From Zerene cesonia (lineage: Eukaryota > Arthropoda > Insecta > Lepidoptera > Pieridae): 64,000 nt of DNA. Positions 1-11,890 of the stretch are shown piece by piece (positions within the stretch are counted from its first letter, which is position 1; each line of letters opens with the position of its first letter). The stretch is taken from assembly GCF_012273895.1 (NCBI RefSeq), contig NW_024045133.1, positions 1,984,001 to 2,048,000 of the forward strand, read 5' to 3'. A program made the translations under genes and the position numbers. The notes below the pieces were generated by a model. It searched no databases. It saw only the letters and a program-made list of their open reading frames with translations, and was not told where the DNA came from.

Positions 1-385
1 GTATAATTTTATTTATTTGTGATTTTCTCTATTATCTTTTTCTTTTATGTTTTCATTAAAATATGTTTTCTAGTATTCTATATGTAAATATATACTGTAT
101 GTGTGTATGTATGTATATTTATTTATTTATTATTATTTTTTTTTTTGCAAGTATCATTTAAAGGTATATTTATATGTATATGAGATATGTATTCTAAGTT
201 AAAATATTTATGTACTTAATACCCTACCTCCTGCTTTTTACTATTTTTATACACAGTGGGTTGCCTGCAAGAGATCACTCTTTAGTGATAAGGTCGCCTT
301 CTGTGCTGGTCTAGTTTTAAGTTTTTATATTTAAGGTTTATTTGTAGACCAGTACAATAAAGTGTTAAATAAATAAATAAATAAA

Positions 386-541
386 GGGATATCGGGATAA
401 AAAGTTGCCTATATGTTATTCCAGTTGTCCAGCTGTCTACGTACCAAATTTCATTGCAATCGGTTCAGTAGTTTTTGCGTGAAAGAGCAACAAACACACA
501 CACACATCCTTACAAACTTTCGCATTTATAATATTAGTAAG
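386..541 (-). mobile_element. H1 copy, 3' end missing
   Basis: Abuts an (AAAT)n tract at the break. Confidence 0.8.
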
Positions 542-649
542 ATGTGTAAAATTGGTTTCTCCAAGTGAAGGTAAATTTCTATATATCATAGTGGCGCCTT
601 AACCAGACTGTAAGCCGCTGAATAATGATTAAGTAAGTAATAATAAACT

Positions 650-845
650 ACCAACTCAAACACAAACATTCATTTATTCAACTAGACTTCTTATACAAGC
701 AATGTTGAATCGTCATAACACAGTTTTAACATTTACCACCGGTTCGGAAGGCAGTTTCTACAGAGAAGAGCCGGCAAGAAACTCTGTAGTTTCTTTTTTT
801 AAAATCATATAAATTTTACATTTTAATTCTACATAACATGTAACA
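650..845 (+). mobile_element. Second LINE-like tail
   Basis: Contains caccggttcggaaggcagtttctacagag. Others at 25010-25210 (-) and 22620-22890 (+, interrupted by family C). Confidence 0.68.
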
Positions 846-913
846 TGTACATAACAATTATGCCAAAGAACTGTCCTGTGGTTCTTAAGCGACAACATTC
901 CGTGGATTGTCAT

Positions 914-1045
914 CAGTGGCGTAGCTAGGGGGACAAGGGCCCTGGTGCATAGGGAAAGAATCGGGCCCTCCCCCCCTCTATCCGCCTTCCTCCCCTCTTT
1001 CAAAGCTGAGCTGCACCACCTGGCCCTATGATAGCTACGCCACTG
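914..1045. mobile_element. hAT-type MITE with intact target duplication
   Basis: 132 bp with terminal inverted repeats CAGTGGCGTAGCTA / TAGCTACGCCACTG, flanked by the 8-bp duplication attgtcat (906-913 and 1046-1053). An 8-bp duplication and a CAGTGGCGTAGC end are typical of hAT elements. The interior is C/T-rich with no coding capacity. Confidence 0.88.
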
Positions 1046-1053
1046 ATTGTCAT

Positions 1054-1510
1054 CTTCCATTATAGGTTATTTTACCGGGGAAATAACGGAATGTCTTGCC
1101 CGGGCAGTGTCGGACGGAAAGCGAACTAGATATATTTTATTGCCCCACATTATTAGACCCAAGGATCGGAGTGTCATAATTTAATTTAGTAATTTGTAAA
1201 GGTCGTTCACACGAGTGGCTTTTGTAACTTCCTCGCTGGTATTTCTTTATATGTGTGAATGGTCCACATACATTTGTTATGTTAATTGGTTTTAATTAGT
1301 GTGTCCATACGAGATGGAGTTTTTTTGTATACTAGGTTTTGACTGCGGCTTCGCACGCTCTAGCTAGGAATCTTTTTTAGATAATGTCATATTCGTCTAG
1401 CTAATGTCATAATCGATCTAGCTAGGAATCTTTTTTAGAAAATGTCATATTCGTGTTTTATTCGTGTTTTTTTTCCTGACATCTATTGGTGAATAATAAT
1501 ACTATTTTGC
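1054..1510. other. No gene seen
   Basis: AT-rich, with a local duplication of ctagctaggaatcttttttaga (about 1360 and 1415). No convincing coding or splice signals. Confidence 0.5.
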
Positions 1511-1612
1511 TTCGTAGATAGCTGGACAACTGAAATAACACATAGGCACTTTTTATACCGATATTCCTACGGGATACGGACTTGCGCGGTTTCAACCGCG
1601 GGTCACAGCTAG
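1511..1612 (+). mobile_element. H1 fragment (3' half)
   Basis: Ends at cagctag with the hairpin. Confidence 0.78.
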
Positions 1613-1752
1613 TAAATGATTATATATATAAGCGTTCCTTTTGTATCAGTCGATCTATTAAATAACACCTATCAAAATCCGTTGCGTAGTTTTAAAGATT
1701 TAAACATACATAGGGACATATGGACAGAGAAAGCGGTTTTGTTCTATAATAT

Positions 1753-1962
1753 ACTAGCTGCGCCCCGCGGTTTCACCTGCATGAGTCTATATTCCGTAGG
1801 TAAGTCGGGATACAGCAGATACAGCTGTCTACGTACCGAATTTCATTGCAATCGGTTCAGCAGTTTTTGCGTGAAAGAGCATCCCTTTTCGAACATTTTT
1901 ATCCCGATATTCCTACAGGATACAGACTTACGCGGTTGGAACCGCGGGGCGCAGCTAGTAAT
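1753..1962. mobile_element. Two H1 halves joined tail to tail
   Basis: A minus CTAG end at 1753 and a plus CTAG end at 1959; the two 3' halves meet near 1885. Confidence 0.8.
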
Positions 1963-2147
1963 ATATATACAAATAAAAATGGAACTTAAAATAAATTAAC
2001 TAAAAATGTTTGGTTGTTAATAGACACGCACCATATGGTATCCGACTTTTTCGATCGTTGGATAAATAGTCTGACGTTTGTACTCCATTGTTACATTACT
2101 AATTAGAACCCTTTTTTTTTCGATTTCTCTCACTTACGAAACTGTGT

Positions 2148-2300
2148 TTAGAAATTAAAGACTTTTTAACGGATTTAAAACGGGATTTATTCATTATATG
2201 AGAGAGATAGGTCAGTCTCCCCGTGACCACGAAACGTCGAGTTAATAATATAATGAATAAATCGCGTTTAAAATCCGTTAAAGTCCTTAAATTCTAAATG
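2148..2300. mobile_element. MITE P copy
   Basis: Centre shortened, both arms present. Confidence 0.8.
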
Positions 2301-2847
2301 TATGATAGTCGCGTAAACTATAATATTAGGTTAACTATGTGTTTTCGTGTGACTGTGCTTGTATATATCGATGTTTTATTAAATTTTAATTTGGTTTACA
2401 TACAAACTTTTGATATTAGATAAAAACGTATGTATGTATGTATGGTTATATGTTTAAAACTACGGAAGATTTTGATGGGTTTTTTTTAAATAGATAACAA
2501 AAACGGACGAAAAAAGGAAGGTTTATAATATGTATTATAACATCTATTAAACTACTCGGAATTTAACGCGTGCGAAGCCGCGGGCAGAAGCTAGTACAGA
2601 AAAATAGTAAAACAGAAGATACATATAACAATATATAAGTTGTATGTTTAAAGGAATACAATAAAACTTAATATCGATAAGTTGCGTCTAAGTGACCTTC
2701 GCTTTGTGCCAAATACTATGGGGCTAGAAGGCCAAGTTACTTAAGTTAGAATATGCAATATCAGTGTGAAATGTTATACTTAGAATTGGAAACTATGTAA
2801 AATTGTATTAGTAAAGAATTATGAGATGTTGCGAAATAAAATCCTAC

Positions 2848-3095
2848 TAATATTATAAATGTGAATGTTTGTAAGGATTTGTGTGTGTTTGTTGCTCTTT
2901 CACGCAAAAACTGCTGAACCGATTGCAATGTAAGGATTTGTGTGTGTTTGTTGCTCTTTCACGCAAAAACTGCTGAACCGATTGCAATAAAATTTGGTAA
3001 GTAGAGAGCTGGACAGCTGGAATAACATACAGGCAACTTTTTATCCCGATATTTCTACGGGATACGGACTTATGCGGGTGAAACCGCGGGACGCA
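2848..3095 (+). mobile_element. H1 copy with internal duplication
   Basis: The block taaggatttgtgtgtgtttg...gattgcaat occurs twice in tandem (about 2871-2931 and 2932-2989). The end is fused to a family T fragment at 3097-3180. Confidence 0.8.
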
Positions 3096-3587
3096 GCACT
3101 ACCGCTGCTCTGTTCACGGGCGGTGGTGATCGCTTACCATAAGGCGAACCACCAGCTCATTTGCCCGACATGACATAAAAAAAAAACAAAAATATTGAAG
3201 AGGTTTGAGCAAGGACCTATGACACTCATAAATAATCATCGGTTGTCACAAACATACAAATTCACTAACTTTACTCCTTTATAATATCAATCTTTATCTA
3301 GATTCTAGATTAATGTAGATAAACTAAGTAAGACCTGTAAATCTTTACTAAATAATATTTTAAATCCAAGTTTGTTTGAACGCACTAATCTCAAATTGGT
3401 CCGATTTGAATATTGGCTATATATGTACCACGGACGAAGCCGGGGCTGACCGTTAGTAACCAATATTTTTATTTATTTATTTATTTATTAAAATATCAAA
3501 TATAATTACAAGTGAACCCAATACGATATTGAATTAATCTAACTATAGTGCTTTCTTGTGTTTGATTTTACGTGAGTATTATACATT

Positions 3588-3750
3588 TAGAAATTAAAAA
3601 CTTTTTAGCGTGGTCACGGGAAGACACCAGTCTTCTTCACACAAGTCTCCCCATGACCACGCTCGCTGTAAAGTGTTCGAAACGTCGGGTTAATAATATA
3701 ATAAATAAATCGCGTTTAAATCCGTTAAAAAGTTTCTAATTTCTTAATCT
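3588..3750. mobile_element. MITE P copy
   Basis: Left arm truncated after ctttttagcg; right arm complete. Confidence 0.8.
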
Positions 3751-3982
3751 TACTATGTACAAACTAATACTAAAATAAAAAATTACGAACTAACAAACTA
3801 ATAACATAAAATCTAATAGCACACCTAACTTAATAATATTTACAAGAATTCTTGCTAATTCATATAATGTTTCATAATAAAAATATATCGTTACTAAGTG
3901 ACAATGTCAAAAGAAATAAAATTCCGAACGTTTAGTGGAGCGTCTCGAGTTTATAGTCTAAGAGATTGTGACATATCTTCAA

Positions 3983-4182
3983 CTAGCTGCGCCCCGCGGT
4001 TTCACCCGCGTAACTCCGTATCCCGTAGGAATATCGGGATAAAAAGTTGCCTATATGTTATTCCAGTTGTCCAGCTGTCTACGTATCAAATTTCATTGCA
4101 ATCGGTTCTGTAGTTTTTGCGTGAAAGAGCAGCAAACACACACACACCCTTACAAACTATCGCATTTATTATATTAGTAGGA
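3983..4182 (-). mobile_element. H1 copy, full length
   Basis: CTAG hairpin end at 3983; far end attagtagga. Confidence 0.85.
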
Positions 4183-4588
4183 TTTGCGATCAAGCGATCA
4201 AATAGTAAGGGATAAGGAGAGAATTAAAGCTGGAAAAAAGCATTCGACTGGGAAGGGTAAGGGAAAGGAAACCGTCCTCCGGGCATTTCTTATACTTATT
4301 TGTTATAACCATATACATATACCGAAAAAGAAATATAAAATAACATATTAATTATTGTATTGTATTGTACTTAAAGTTAATTGCAGCTCTTATACTATAA
4401 CGCTCATAGTGAGATACTGGCGTGTATTTAATTATAATTTCCTTCAAATTAAATTATTTATGACATAGAATTACGTGTGTATGTAATTTTTGTTTTTGAA
4501 CGAAAATTATCTTTCGTTAGTAAGAACACGACGAATCAGAGGGATTTCATTATATTTTCCAAAAATTTTTATTTAAATATATTAAAAA

Positions 4589-4810
4589 CTAGCTATCCGC
4601 CCGCGGTTATGCCCGCGTAGTCGTAGGAAACTTAGACCCGGGGTTTTTCTCGCATGTTCCCGTTCCCGTGGGATTTCCGGGATAAAAACTATCCTATGTC
4701 CGTCTCCTGGGTCCAAGCTACCTCTGCACAAATTTTCAGCCAAATTGGTTAATCCGTTCTTCAGTTATAAATTGCGTAACTAACACCACTTTCTTTTATA
4801 TATATAGATA
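4589..4810 (-). mobile_element. Helitron-like family H4
   Basis: Starts ctagctatccgcccgcggtt and ends with accactttcttttatatata. Near-identical at 34384-34600 (-); plus-strand copies at 52045-52240 and 57765-57975; diverged pieces at 9235-9400 and 39435-39650. Confidence 0.78.
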
Positions 4811-4875
4811 ATAAAAAGATTAAACAAACACACTTTCGCATTTATGATATTATTATGGATTAGTTTTATATGTAA

Positions 4876-4948
4876 CAAGCTGCGGCCCGCGGTTGCACCC
4901 GCGTAAGTCTGTATCCCGTAGGAATATCGGAATAAAAAGGTGCCTATA
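4876..4948 (-). mobile_element. H1 fragment
   Basis: Hairpin end only, cut by the family C element at about 4950. Confidence 0.75.
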
Positions 4949-5340
4949 TGAGAAATTTTTTGAAAGAATAGAGAAAATTCGATCACGTGGCGGGATTCGA
5001 ACCCGCATTTCTTGCCTAAAGCAACGTAGCAACGCCTAGCCTCTCGGCCACCCGTGATCCCGCCACAGTAATCGAATTTCTTCTACTCTTTCGGTTTCAT
5101 GTGCCTAAGGGGCACCCCACGCCATCTATTGAGATGATTAAGAACCATCACAACCAATACGATACATTATTTCAATGATTGCAATATTGTATCGATGGAA
5201 CGCGGCCTTTGTTAAATTTAATTTTTAGTTTTATAGCATTGAAATGCTTTTTATAAATGAGAAATTTTTTGAAAGAATAGAGAAAATTCGATCACGGGGC
5301 GGGATTCGAACCCGCGTTTCTTGCCTAACCGTGATCGACG
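4945..5340 (-). mobile_element. Family C tRNA-like elements, two copies
   Basis: 4950-5095 reads on the reverse strand as a Leu/Ser-type tRNA-like domain (ggccgagaggcta; B-box ggttcgaatcc; ends gatcacg/cgtgatc complementary). A second, shortened copy lies at 5258-5335. Between them is a filler that recurs near 39180-39240. Confidence 0.78.
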
Positions 5341-5617
5341 ATATGCGATAAAAGAAGACGCCTGCCGAACGTTCATTAGTGCACAATAACACGCTGACAG
5401 GTTCACACTCTACAAACTGATAGAATGAAGAAACTAAGTTGGGAAATTAAATATTTAAACAGTTTCGTTTCAATGCCGAAACAAAGACACGCTTTCTGCG
5501 AACGAAATAGTATATAGAAGTATTTATTGAGGAATAATAATTATTCCAAAACAATGAAGCATAAATAAATAAATAATGACACAAGCGGGAGAAAATGGCG
5601 CCAAAAATCCGCCATCT

Positions 5618-5814
5618 TATTAATATTATAAACGCGAAAGTTTGTAAATATGTATAGGTATTTGTTACTCTTTTACTCAAAAACTACTGAATCGATTGCA
5701 ATGAAATTTGGTACGTAGATAGCTGGACAACTGGAATAACATATAGGCAACTTTTTACCCCGATATTCTTACGAAATACGGACTAACGCGGGTGAAACCG
5801 CGGGGCGCAGCTAT
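5618..5814 (+). mobile_element. H1 copy
   Basis: Diverged terminal CTAG (gcagctatt). Confidence 0.8.
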
Positions 5815-5919
5815 TAATAAATAAATTTGATTTGATTATCCTGGTTAGGATCGCGAGGTTTCAGTAATTTTAAGTGTACTATATAAGAGGTATGTATTTA
5901 AAATTAAGTGATATCCGCG

Positions 5920-6065
5920 AGGGGGTCTAGTGGTCCGATCCGGGGATCGCGGACGAATCTTACAAGTACCCGTTGCTCCTTCACTTACGCGGCTTGACGA
6001 AACACAGTGGGGTTTTAGTCGGTAGGAATCCGACATAACCCATAATATGCAAGATTTCCCCACTA
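5920..6065 (+). repeat. Dispersed repeat R, copy 1
   Basis: gatcgcggacgaatcttacaag...aaacacagtggggttttagtcgg...gcaagatttcccc; copy 2 is at 11727-11872. Confidence 0.75.
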
Positions 6066-6083
6066 TAAAAAAAGGAGGTCTAG

Positions 6084-6170
6084 TGATCTGAACTACAGGT
6101 CTTTTTACGACCTATTTCAGACCCTAGTCCTTCACAACGTTATTACTGCTCAATAGTTTAATGATTGCGA
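6084..6170 (+). repeat. Short repeat with palindromic aggtctttttacgaccta
   Basis: A second copy lies at 35985-36070 (ctgaactacaggtcttttta...cacaacat). Confidence 0.7.
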
Positions 6171-6421
6171 AGGCAAATAAAGAAATTTTTGTTTCTATTT
6201 TATTTTATTATTATTTAAAATTAAGTAACACGTTGCAACTCTTTTAACTCAAGAACGACTAAATCGATTTAAACGATTCTAGGTTTTTTGGATTGGGATA
6301 TAAACTTTAAAAAAGTCGTATCGCAAGGAACATAAATTTGACTCGTCTGTAAAACCTTCAAATTGAGGCTTATCCGGTTAACAATCGGTTAAAAATAATA
6401 AATCACATTTAAGTAGTCATT

Positions 6422-6630
6422 TAAACCGCCTCCTTGGTACAGTGGTTAACGCGTGAGCGTAGAACCGGGGTGTCCTGGGTTCAACTCCCGGTGGGGACGC
6501 ATAAAAAAATGTCTCGGTCTGGCAGGACACAGAAGGCTGATCACCTTCTTGTCCGTAAAGAAAATCGATCAGTGAAACAGATGTACATCATCTGCCCCAT
6601 ACCCCACTATGGGACTCGGGACTTCACTTT
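6422..6630 (+). mobile_element. tRNA-derived SINE, family A, intact
   Basis: The tRNA-like head has A-box tggtacagtgg and B-box ggttcaactcc, followed by a body with the conserved text tctcggtctggcaggacac and an end at gggacttcac. It is flanked by the 13-bp duplication ttaagtagtcatt (6409-6421 and 6631-6643). This is the reference copy for family A. Confidence 0.9.
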
Positions 6631-6799
6631 TTAAGTAGTCATTGAAACAGAATTTTAAGAGTAAAAATTCTATTTAATTTTAAACTTTTCTTCAAGTTTA
6701 TCAAGCTGTTGAAAAGTTTAATAATGTTTTATCGCTGTTGTCAGTTTAGAATGAAGTTTGGTCTATATTTTATATCTCTTATATTATTTTCTATCACTA

Positions 6800-6994
6800 G
6801 GTACATAGTATGAAACAAAGTCGCTTTCTCTGTCCCTATGTCCCTATGTATGCTTAAATCTTTAAAGCTACGCAATAGATTTTGAGGGGTTTTTTTTTGA
6901 TAGATAGAATGATTCAAGAGGAAGGCTTATATGTATAATAACATCTATTAAACTACTCCGAAGTAACGCGTGCAAAGCCGCGGGAAAAAGCTAG
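6800..6994 (+). mobile_element. Helitron-like family H6
   Basis: Starts near tatgaaacaaagtcgctttc, ends cgtgcaaagccgcgggaaaaagctag. Others: 1615-1750 (-), 2440-2595 (+), 25785-25975 (+), 29610-29680 (fragment), 62105-62240 (-). Confidence 0.72.
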
Positions 6995-7026
6995 TATATA
7001 TATACACAACCATGCAATGCAGTTTC

Positions 7027-7200
7027 TTAACAAATGATAGAAAGAAAGAAAGAAAGAAATAATGTTTATTTAGCACCACCACATTTACACACAGTTAAAT
7101 TAAAATTAAAAAGTGAACTTATGACTAAACGGTGTGGTGCTAAAAAGAGTAACTACTCAGCGTGTGCTACGCGTAATGCGCAGCGCTGATTTTCAGTAGC
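7027..7200 (+). mobile_element. (GAAA)n-associated repeat
   Basis: Microsatellite head plus the body ending gcgcagcgctgattttcagtag. A related but diverged copy is at 42460-42690. Confidence 0.78.
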
Positions 7201-7647
7201 CCCTTGTTGGAGTGCCAGTCAGAAGAAATAAACATACATGCATACACTATTTTATATAGTATGCTTGTAAAAAAGGAAAGAAAAAAAGAAAAAGTAGATA
7301 TATATTGCCAAAAATATGATACATATACAATATTTCATACGCTATGTCCATTGATCGCACGAATCGCGAATCCATGTGCAGCTTTATGTCGTCCATTCAC
7401 GCTCGGTTTGCTTGTCTTTACGCGCGAATTGGCGGGAAGTATGCGAATGTTCGAGAATCTTCTATACATTTTGACATATTGTTTATATCTTTAGAATATA
7501 TAGAGGATACTGTAAATGTGTTTGTTGTCGTGGTGTTTTAGATGTTTTACGTCTGTGTGTTAACACTAGCTCTCTGCCCGGTTTCGTTCGCAACGCCACC
7601 AAACTTAATACTTTTATACCTACTTTTCTTTCGAGAAAAAGAAAAAT

Positions 7648-7855
7648 GACCGCCTCCTTAGCGCAGTGGTTAACGCGTGAGCGTAGAACCGTGGGGTCCT
7701 GGGTTCAATTCCCGGTGGGGACGAACAAAAAAAATGTCTCGGTCTGGCAGGACACAGAAGGCTGATCACCTACTTGTCCGTAAAGAAAATCGATCAGTGA
7801 AACAGATTTACATCATCTGCCCCATACCCCAGTAGGGGACACGGGACTTCACTAT
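7648..7855 (+). mobile_element. SINE family A copy
   Basis: Full head, B-box and body; ends at gggacttcac as in the 6422-6630 copy. Confidence 0.85.
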
Positions 7856-8337
7856 TACCTACTTTTCTTCCATCTTTGTTAATCACGACATAGTATAAAA
7901 CAAAGTCGCTTTCTCTGTCCCTATGTTTTCTGGTAGAGATCACCGCATGCGATAAGACCGCCTTTTGTACTACATATTTGTCTATTTTCATGTGTGTTTG
8001 TTCCGTATGTGTCATTACAATAAATAATTTAAATAAATAAATAATTTCCAATAGAGACACTATTATTTAATAAATGCAGTATATCCAATTTTAAACCCGT
8101 TAAAATAACTAATTGAAATAAACATTCCATTCTATTATTTGTATACGATATATTGAAATTATGAATTCCCGAAAACGCCCACATGTTAATAAATTATGTA
8201 TGTTTGTTTATACGTTTGTAATAAGCCAAACAATTGTGGAATTTATGATAGAACGTAATTGCAGTGTTGGTTCAGTTATTTATATATAGAGTGCTGATTA
8301 ATTTTTTTATTTCTAAACCGTTGTTACATAATCTTTC

Positions 8338-8655
8338 TTTTTTTATGTGACGGCGGGTGAATGAGCTGGTGGTTCGCCTGATGGTAAGCGATCACCACCG
8401 CCCGTGAACAGAGCAGAGGTAGCGCCTCTGCGGATGCGCTGCCCACTATAAAGGGCAAGGAAAATGGAAGGACTGACGGCTGGAAGTGAGGAATGGACTG
8501 GGACGGGTGAGGAAAAGGAAACGAACCCCCGGCTCCCCCACTCACCGTACGAAACACAGCAGCACGCTATATCACGCCGGTCTTCTGTGGGCGTGTGGTA
8601 CTTCCCCGGTGCAAGCTGGCCCAATTCGTGCCGAAGCGTGCTCGACTTCCATAGT
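8338..8655 (+). mobile_element. Element T copy
   Basis: Shortened around the aggcgtaagg pair. Confidence 0.78.
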
Positions 8656-8814
8656 GGTATTTTAAGGGAGAATGTGGATGGGATGGAAAGCCTAATTATT
8701 TTGAAGTGTCATATTATTTATTGTAGAAGGCCATATTTTACCTTTAGGCATATTTATAACTGAGTCAAACATTTCCAGTATATAACTAACTCTATTTAAC
8801 GTTGCTATCTTTCA

Positions 8815-8926
8815 GTTGGTTGCCTGGTAGAGATCACTTATAAGTGATAAGGTCGCCTGCTGTATCTTCCTATTTGTTCAAATATGAGTTTTGTTTTTGT
8901 ATTTTGTTGCCAGCTCAATAAAGTGT

Positions 8927-8978
<52 letters not shown>

Positions 8979-8992
8979 AAAAATAAATGATG
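8815..8992 (+). mobile_element. LINE 3' tail with (AAAT)n
   Basis: ggttgcctggtagagatcac...gataaggtcgcc...caataaagtg then about 14 AAAT units. Same tail at 250-385, 7932-8045, 24415-24545, 26820-26925, 37965-38040 (all +) and 15198-15305 (-): 5'-truncated copies, no reverse transcriptase in view. Confidence 0.75.
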
Positions 8993-9407
8993 ATGAGGAT
9001 GATGAACATTTTTTGAAGTCGGTTAAAACATTGATTATATAACAGTAATCTATTGTACATTACCAGTTATTAAGGTCGCATACTTCTCAGGCATTACATA
9101 ACGAAGTCTAGATTCATCTATTGCCTAGGCATTATAGCATCACCTTGATGTACCTACTACGTGTAATAGTTACCTTATGGAACAGTGGTTAAGCGTTGAT
9201 CCAAGATTCGAAAGATCGTTTTTGGTTTATCTGATTGCTAGCTCACCGCCCGCACCTTCTCCCGAATAGTCAAAGGGAAAAACACATAGCGTTATTGAAA
9301 GCTATCCTATGTTCTGTCTCGGGTCTCGAACGATCCCTGTGCCAAATTTCATCCAAATTGGTTCAGTGATTTGCGCGTGAAGAAGAGACCAATCACATTT
9401 TATAATA

Positions 9408-9588
9408 CTAGCTGCACCGTCCATATCCCGTAGGAATATAGGGATAAAAAGTTGCCTATATGTTATTCCAGTTGTCCATCTGTCTACGTAACAAATTTCA
9501 TTGCAATCGGTTCAGTAGTTTTTGCGTGAAAGAGTAACAAAAACACACAAACATCCTTACAAACTTTCGCATTTATAATATAAGTAGG
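9408..9588 (-). mobile_element. H1 copy
   Basis: The hairpin part is deleted just after ctagctgcacc. Confidence 0.78.
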
Positions 9589-9949
9589 GTTAGTAGAAAT
9601 AAGTTAAAAAGTATTCTTAAAACATCTTAACTATTATTAACGTATGAATTTGTGAAAATGGTTATTTACCCTTCGCTTCCTAAAAATTTAAATATAATTT
9701 CCTTACATATACTCTGTATAAAAAAAAGTCAGACAATTTATTTTAATATATCATTAAAGCGTGTTTTTAGTTTTTTTAATTTAATTATCGAAATCTCATG
9801 TAGCCTGGCAGAGATCACCAATACGTGCTAGCCTCGCCCTTTATACTTAAACTTTACTCTGTCCTAACACACACATATGCACAAGACTAATACTTTTATA
9901 TGATGACTTAACGATATGACTAAATAACTAATAGTAAATTTATGTAGAA

Positions 9950-10076
9950 ATTAAAGATTCTTAAACGGATTTTAAACGCGATTTATTCATTATATTATTA
10001 ACCCGACGTTTCGAACACTTTACAGCGAACGTGGTCACGGGGGGCGGTCAAAAATCCGTTAGTCTTTAATTTCTCA
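9950..10076. mobile_element. MITE P copy, right arm short
   Basis: Left arm complete; only the outer part of the right arm remains. Confidence 0.8.
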
Positions 10077-10118
10077 ATGTATAATACTCGCGTAAAATCA
10101 AACACGAGAAATAATAAA

Positions 10119-10317
10119 CTAGCTGCGCCCCGCAGTTTCACCGCGTAAGTCCGTATCCCGTAGGAATATCGGGATAAAAACTTGCCTATATGTTATTCCA
10201 GTTGTCCAGCTATCTACATACCAAATTTCATTGCAATCGGTTCAATAGTTTTTGTGTGAAAGAGCAACAAACGCACTCACAACCTTACAAACTTTCGCAT
10301 TTATAATATTAGTAGGA
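10119..10317 (-). mobile_element. H1 copy, full length
   Basis: Inserted in the flank of a MITE P copy (9950-10076). Confidence 0.83.
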
Positions 10318-10514
10318 TTTATCGTCAAATTTGTTCCCCATGTCACGGGTCAAATGTTAAGCATGATCGTAAATTTTAAAAGAAAGTCTATTATATATGT
10401 ACACATAATATACAGGTTTTTACATCATAAAGAATAAAGATTATTTTGAATTCTTAGTTTGAAAATAGCTGATGTAATATTCTATAATATCTATGAATGC
10501 CTATTAATTTTTGT

Positions 10515-10855
10515 ATGTGGTAGTCGAGCACGCATCGGCACGAATTGGGCCAGCTCGCACCGGGGAAGTACCACAGCCCCACAGCCCGACAAAAGACCGG
10601 CGTGAAATAACATTCTGCTATGTTTCGTTCAGTGAGTGGGGAAGTTGGAGACCCATATCCTTTTCCTTACCCTTCCCCGTCCTTGCCTTTATTCCTCTCG
10701 CCAATCCTTTCTTAATCCCTTCCCAGTTTAAAGTCGATCCATTTGTAGAGGCGTAAGGTCTGCAATGGACCTCACGCCTCTCCAAATGTTCATGGGCGGT
10801 GGTAGCGCTTACCATCAGGCGTCCCACCATCCATTGCCGACTGTGACATAAAATC
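10515..10855 (-). mobile_element. Element T copy
   Basis: Full length; its reading frames are spurious. Confidence 0.78.
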
Positions 10856-11161
10856 CATGTAATGTTTTGGGTACCTATACCTGTAAATTAATGGAACGTG
10901 TTGTGATAAAGAAATAGGTAAATAGTTAGACCGAACAAGTAGACACCCACGGCGCTGGACCATTTGGGTATTTTTTGATTAGTTAGCGTATTCGTGAGGA
11001 CGACGCTAGGTGCAGTGAGTTTTATCTAGGCCCTCTCTTCGCGAACTTAATTATTATTAAAGATAATTGAAGCTAATTAACGAATAATTTATATATATTT
11101 GTTTAAAAACCTTTCGGCCCGATCTGGCGTTTTAAATAAATAAATAAATACATAAATACAC

Positions 11162-11325
11162 TTAGAAATTGAGAAGTTTTTAACGGATTTGAAACGCGAT
11201 TTATTCGTTATATTTTTAATCCGTCGTTTCGAACACTTTATAGCAAGCGTGGAGCGTCAGTCTCTCCGTGACTACGAATAAATCGCGTTTAAAATCCGTT
11301 AAAAAGTCTTCAATTTCTTAATGTA
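11162..11325. mobile_element. MITE P copy
   Basis: Both arms present, more diverged. Confidence 0.8.
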
Positions 11326-11427
11326 TAATACTCGCGTAAAATCGAACACAAGAAAATACATAAATAATTAAATACTTTAATGCACTCACACAGATAAAGA
11401 AGCGAACGTGTGTAATATCATCGTAAA

Positions 11428-11627
11428 TCCTACTAATATTATAAATGCGAAAGTTTGTAAGGATGTGTGTGTGTTTGTTGCTCTTCCACGCAAAAACTAC
11501 TGAACCGATTGCAATGAAATTTGGTACGTAGACAGCTGGACAACTGGAATAACATATAGGCAACTTTTTGTCCCGATATTCCTACGGGATTCGGACTTAC
11601 GCGGGCGAAACCGCGGGGCGCAGCTAG
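11428..11627 (+). mobile_element. Helitron-like non-autonomous element, family H1, full copy
   Basis: Begins TCCTACTAATATTATAAATG, ends with a short hairpin (gcgggcgaaaccgc) followed by cgcagCTAG, and sits between A and T: the 5'-TC, 3' hairpin-CTRR and A/T insertion of Helitrons. About 200 bp, no coding. Reference copy for H1, the commonest repeat in the window. Confidence 0.85.
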
Positions 11628-11726
11628 TACGTATATATTGTGCATTTTTAATAAATTAATACAATAGGTAATTTATCGTTACAATTGTTAATTAATATAA
11701 AAATATAATAAGGCCTTATGAAGTCG

Positions 11727-11872
11727 CGGACGAATCATAATCAGCTCCCGTGGCCCCTTCACAAAGCGGCTCGACGGAACACAGTGGGGTTTTGGTCGGA
11801 AGGAATCCGACATAATCCACGGCTTTTTCCCCGGAGGCCTTGGGTATCTATGCAAGATTTCCCCACTTAAGG
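11727..11872 (+). repeat. Dispersed repeat R, copy 2
   Basis: Matches 5920-6065, with an insertion before gcaagatttcc; the 50-bp minisatellite starts right after it. Confidence 0.75.
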
Positions 11873-11890
11873 AAAAAAAGAGGGCCTTAT

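Noticed and set aside
4984..5060. A genuine tRNA-Leu/Ser gene
   Set aside because: It has boxes and complementary ends, but two extra bases break the T-stem/acceptor junction and the sequence recurs with the same tail in many places; it is a tRNA-derived repeat.
5447..5680. Minus-strand frame and others near 4780, 5845, 7204
   Set aside because: They overlap Helitron-like or SINE copies; composition is non-coding.
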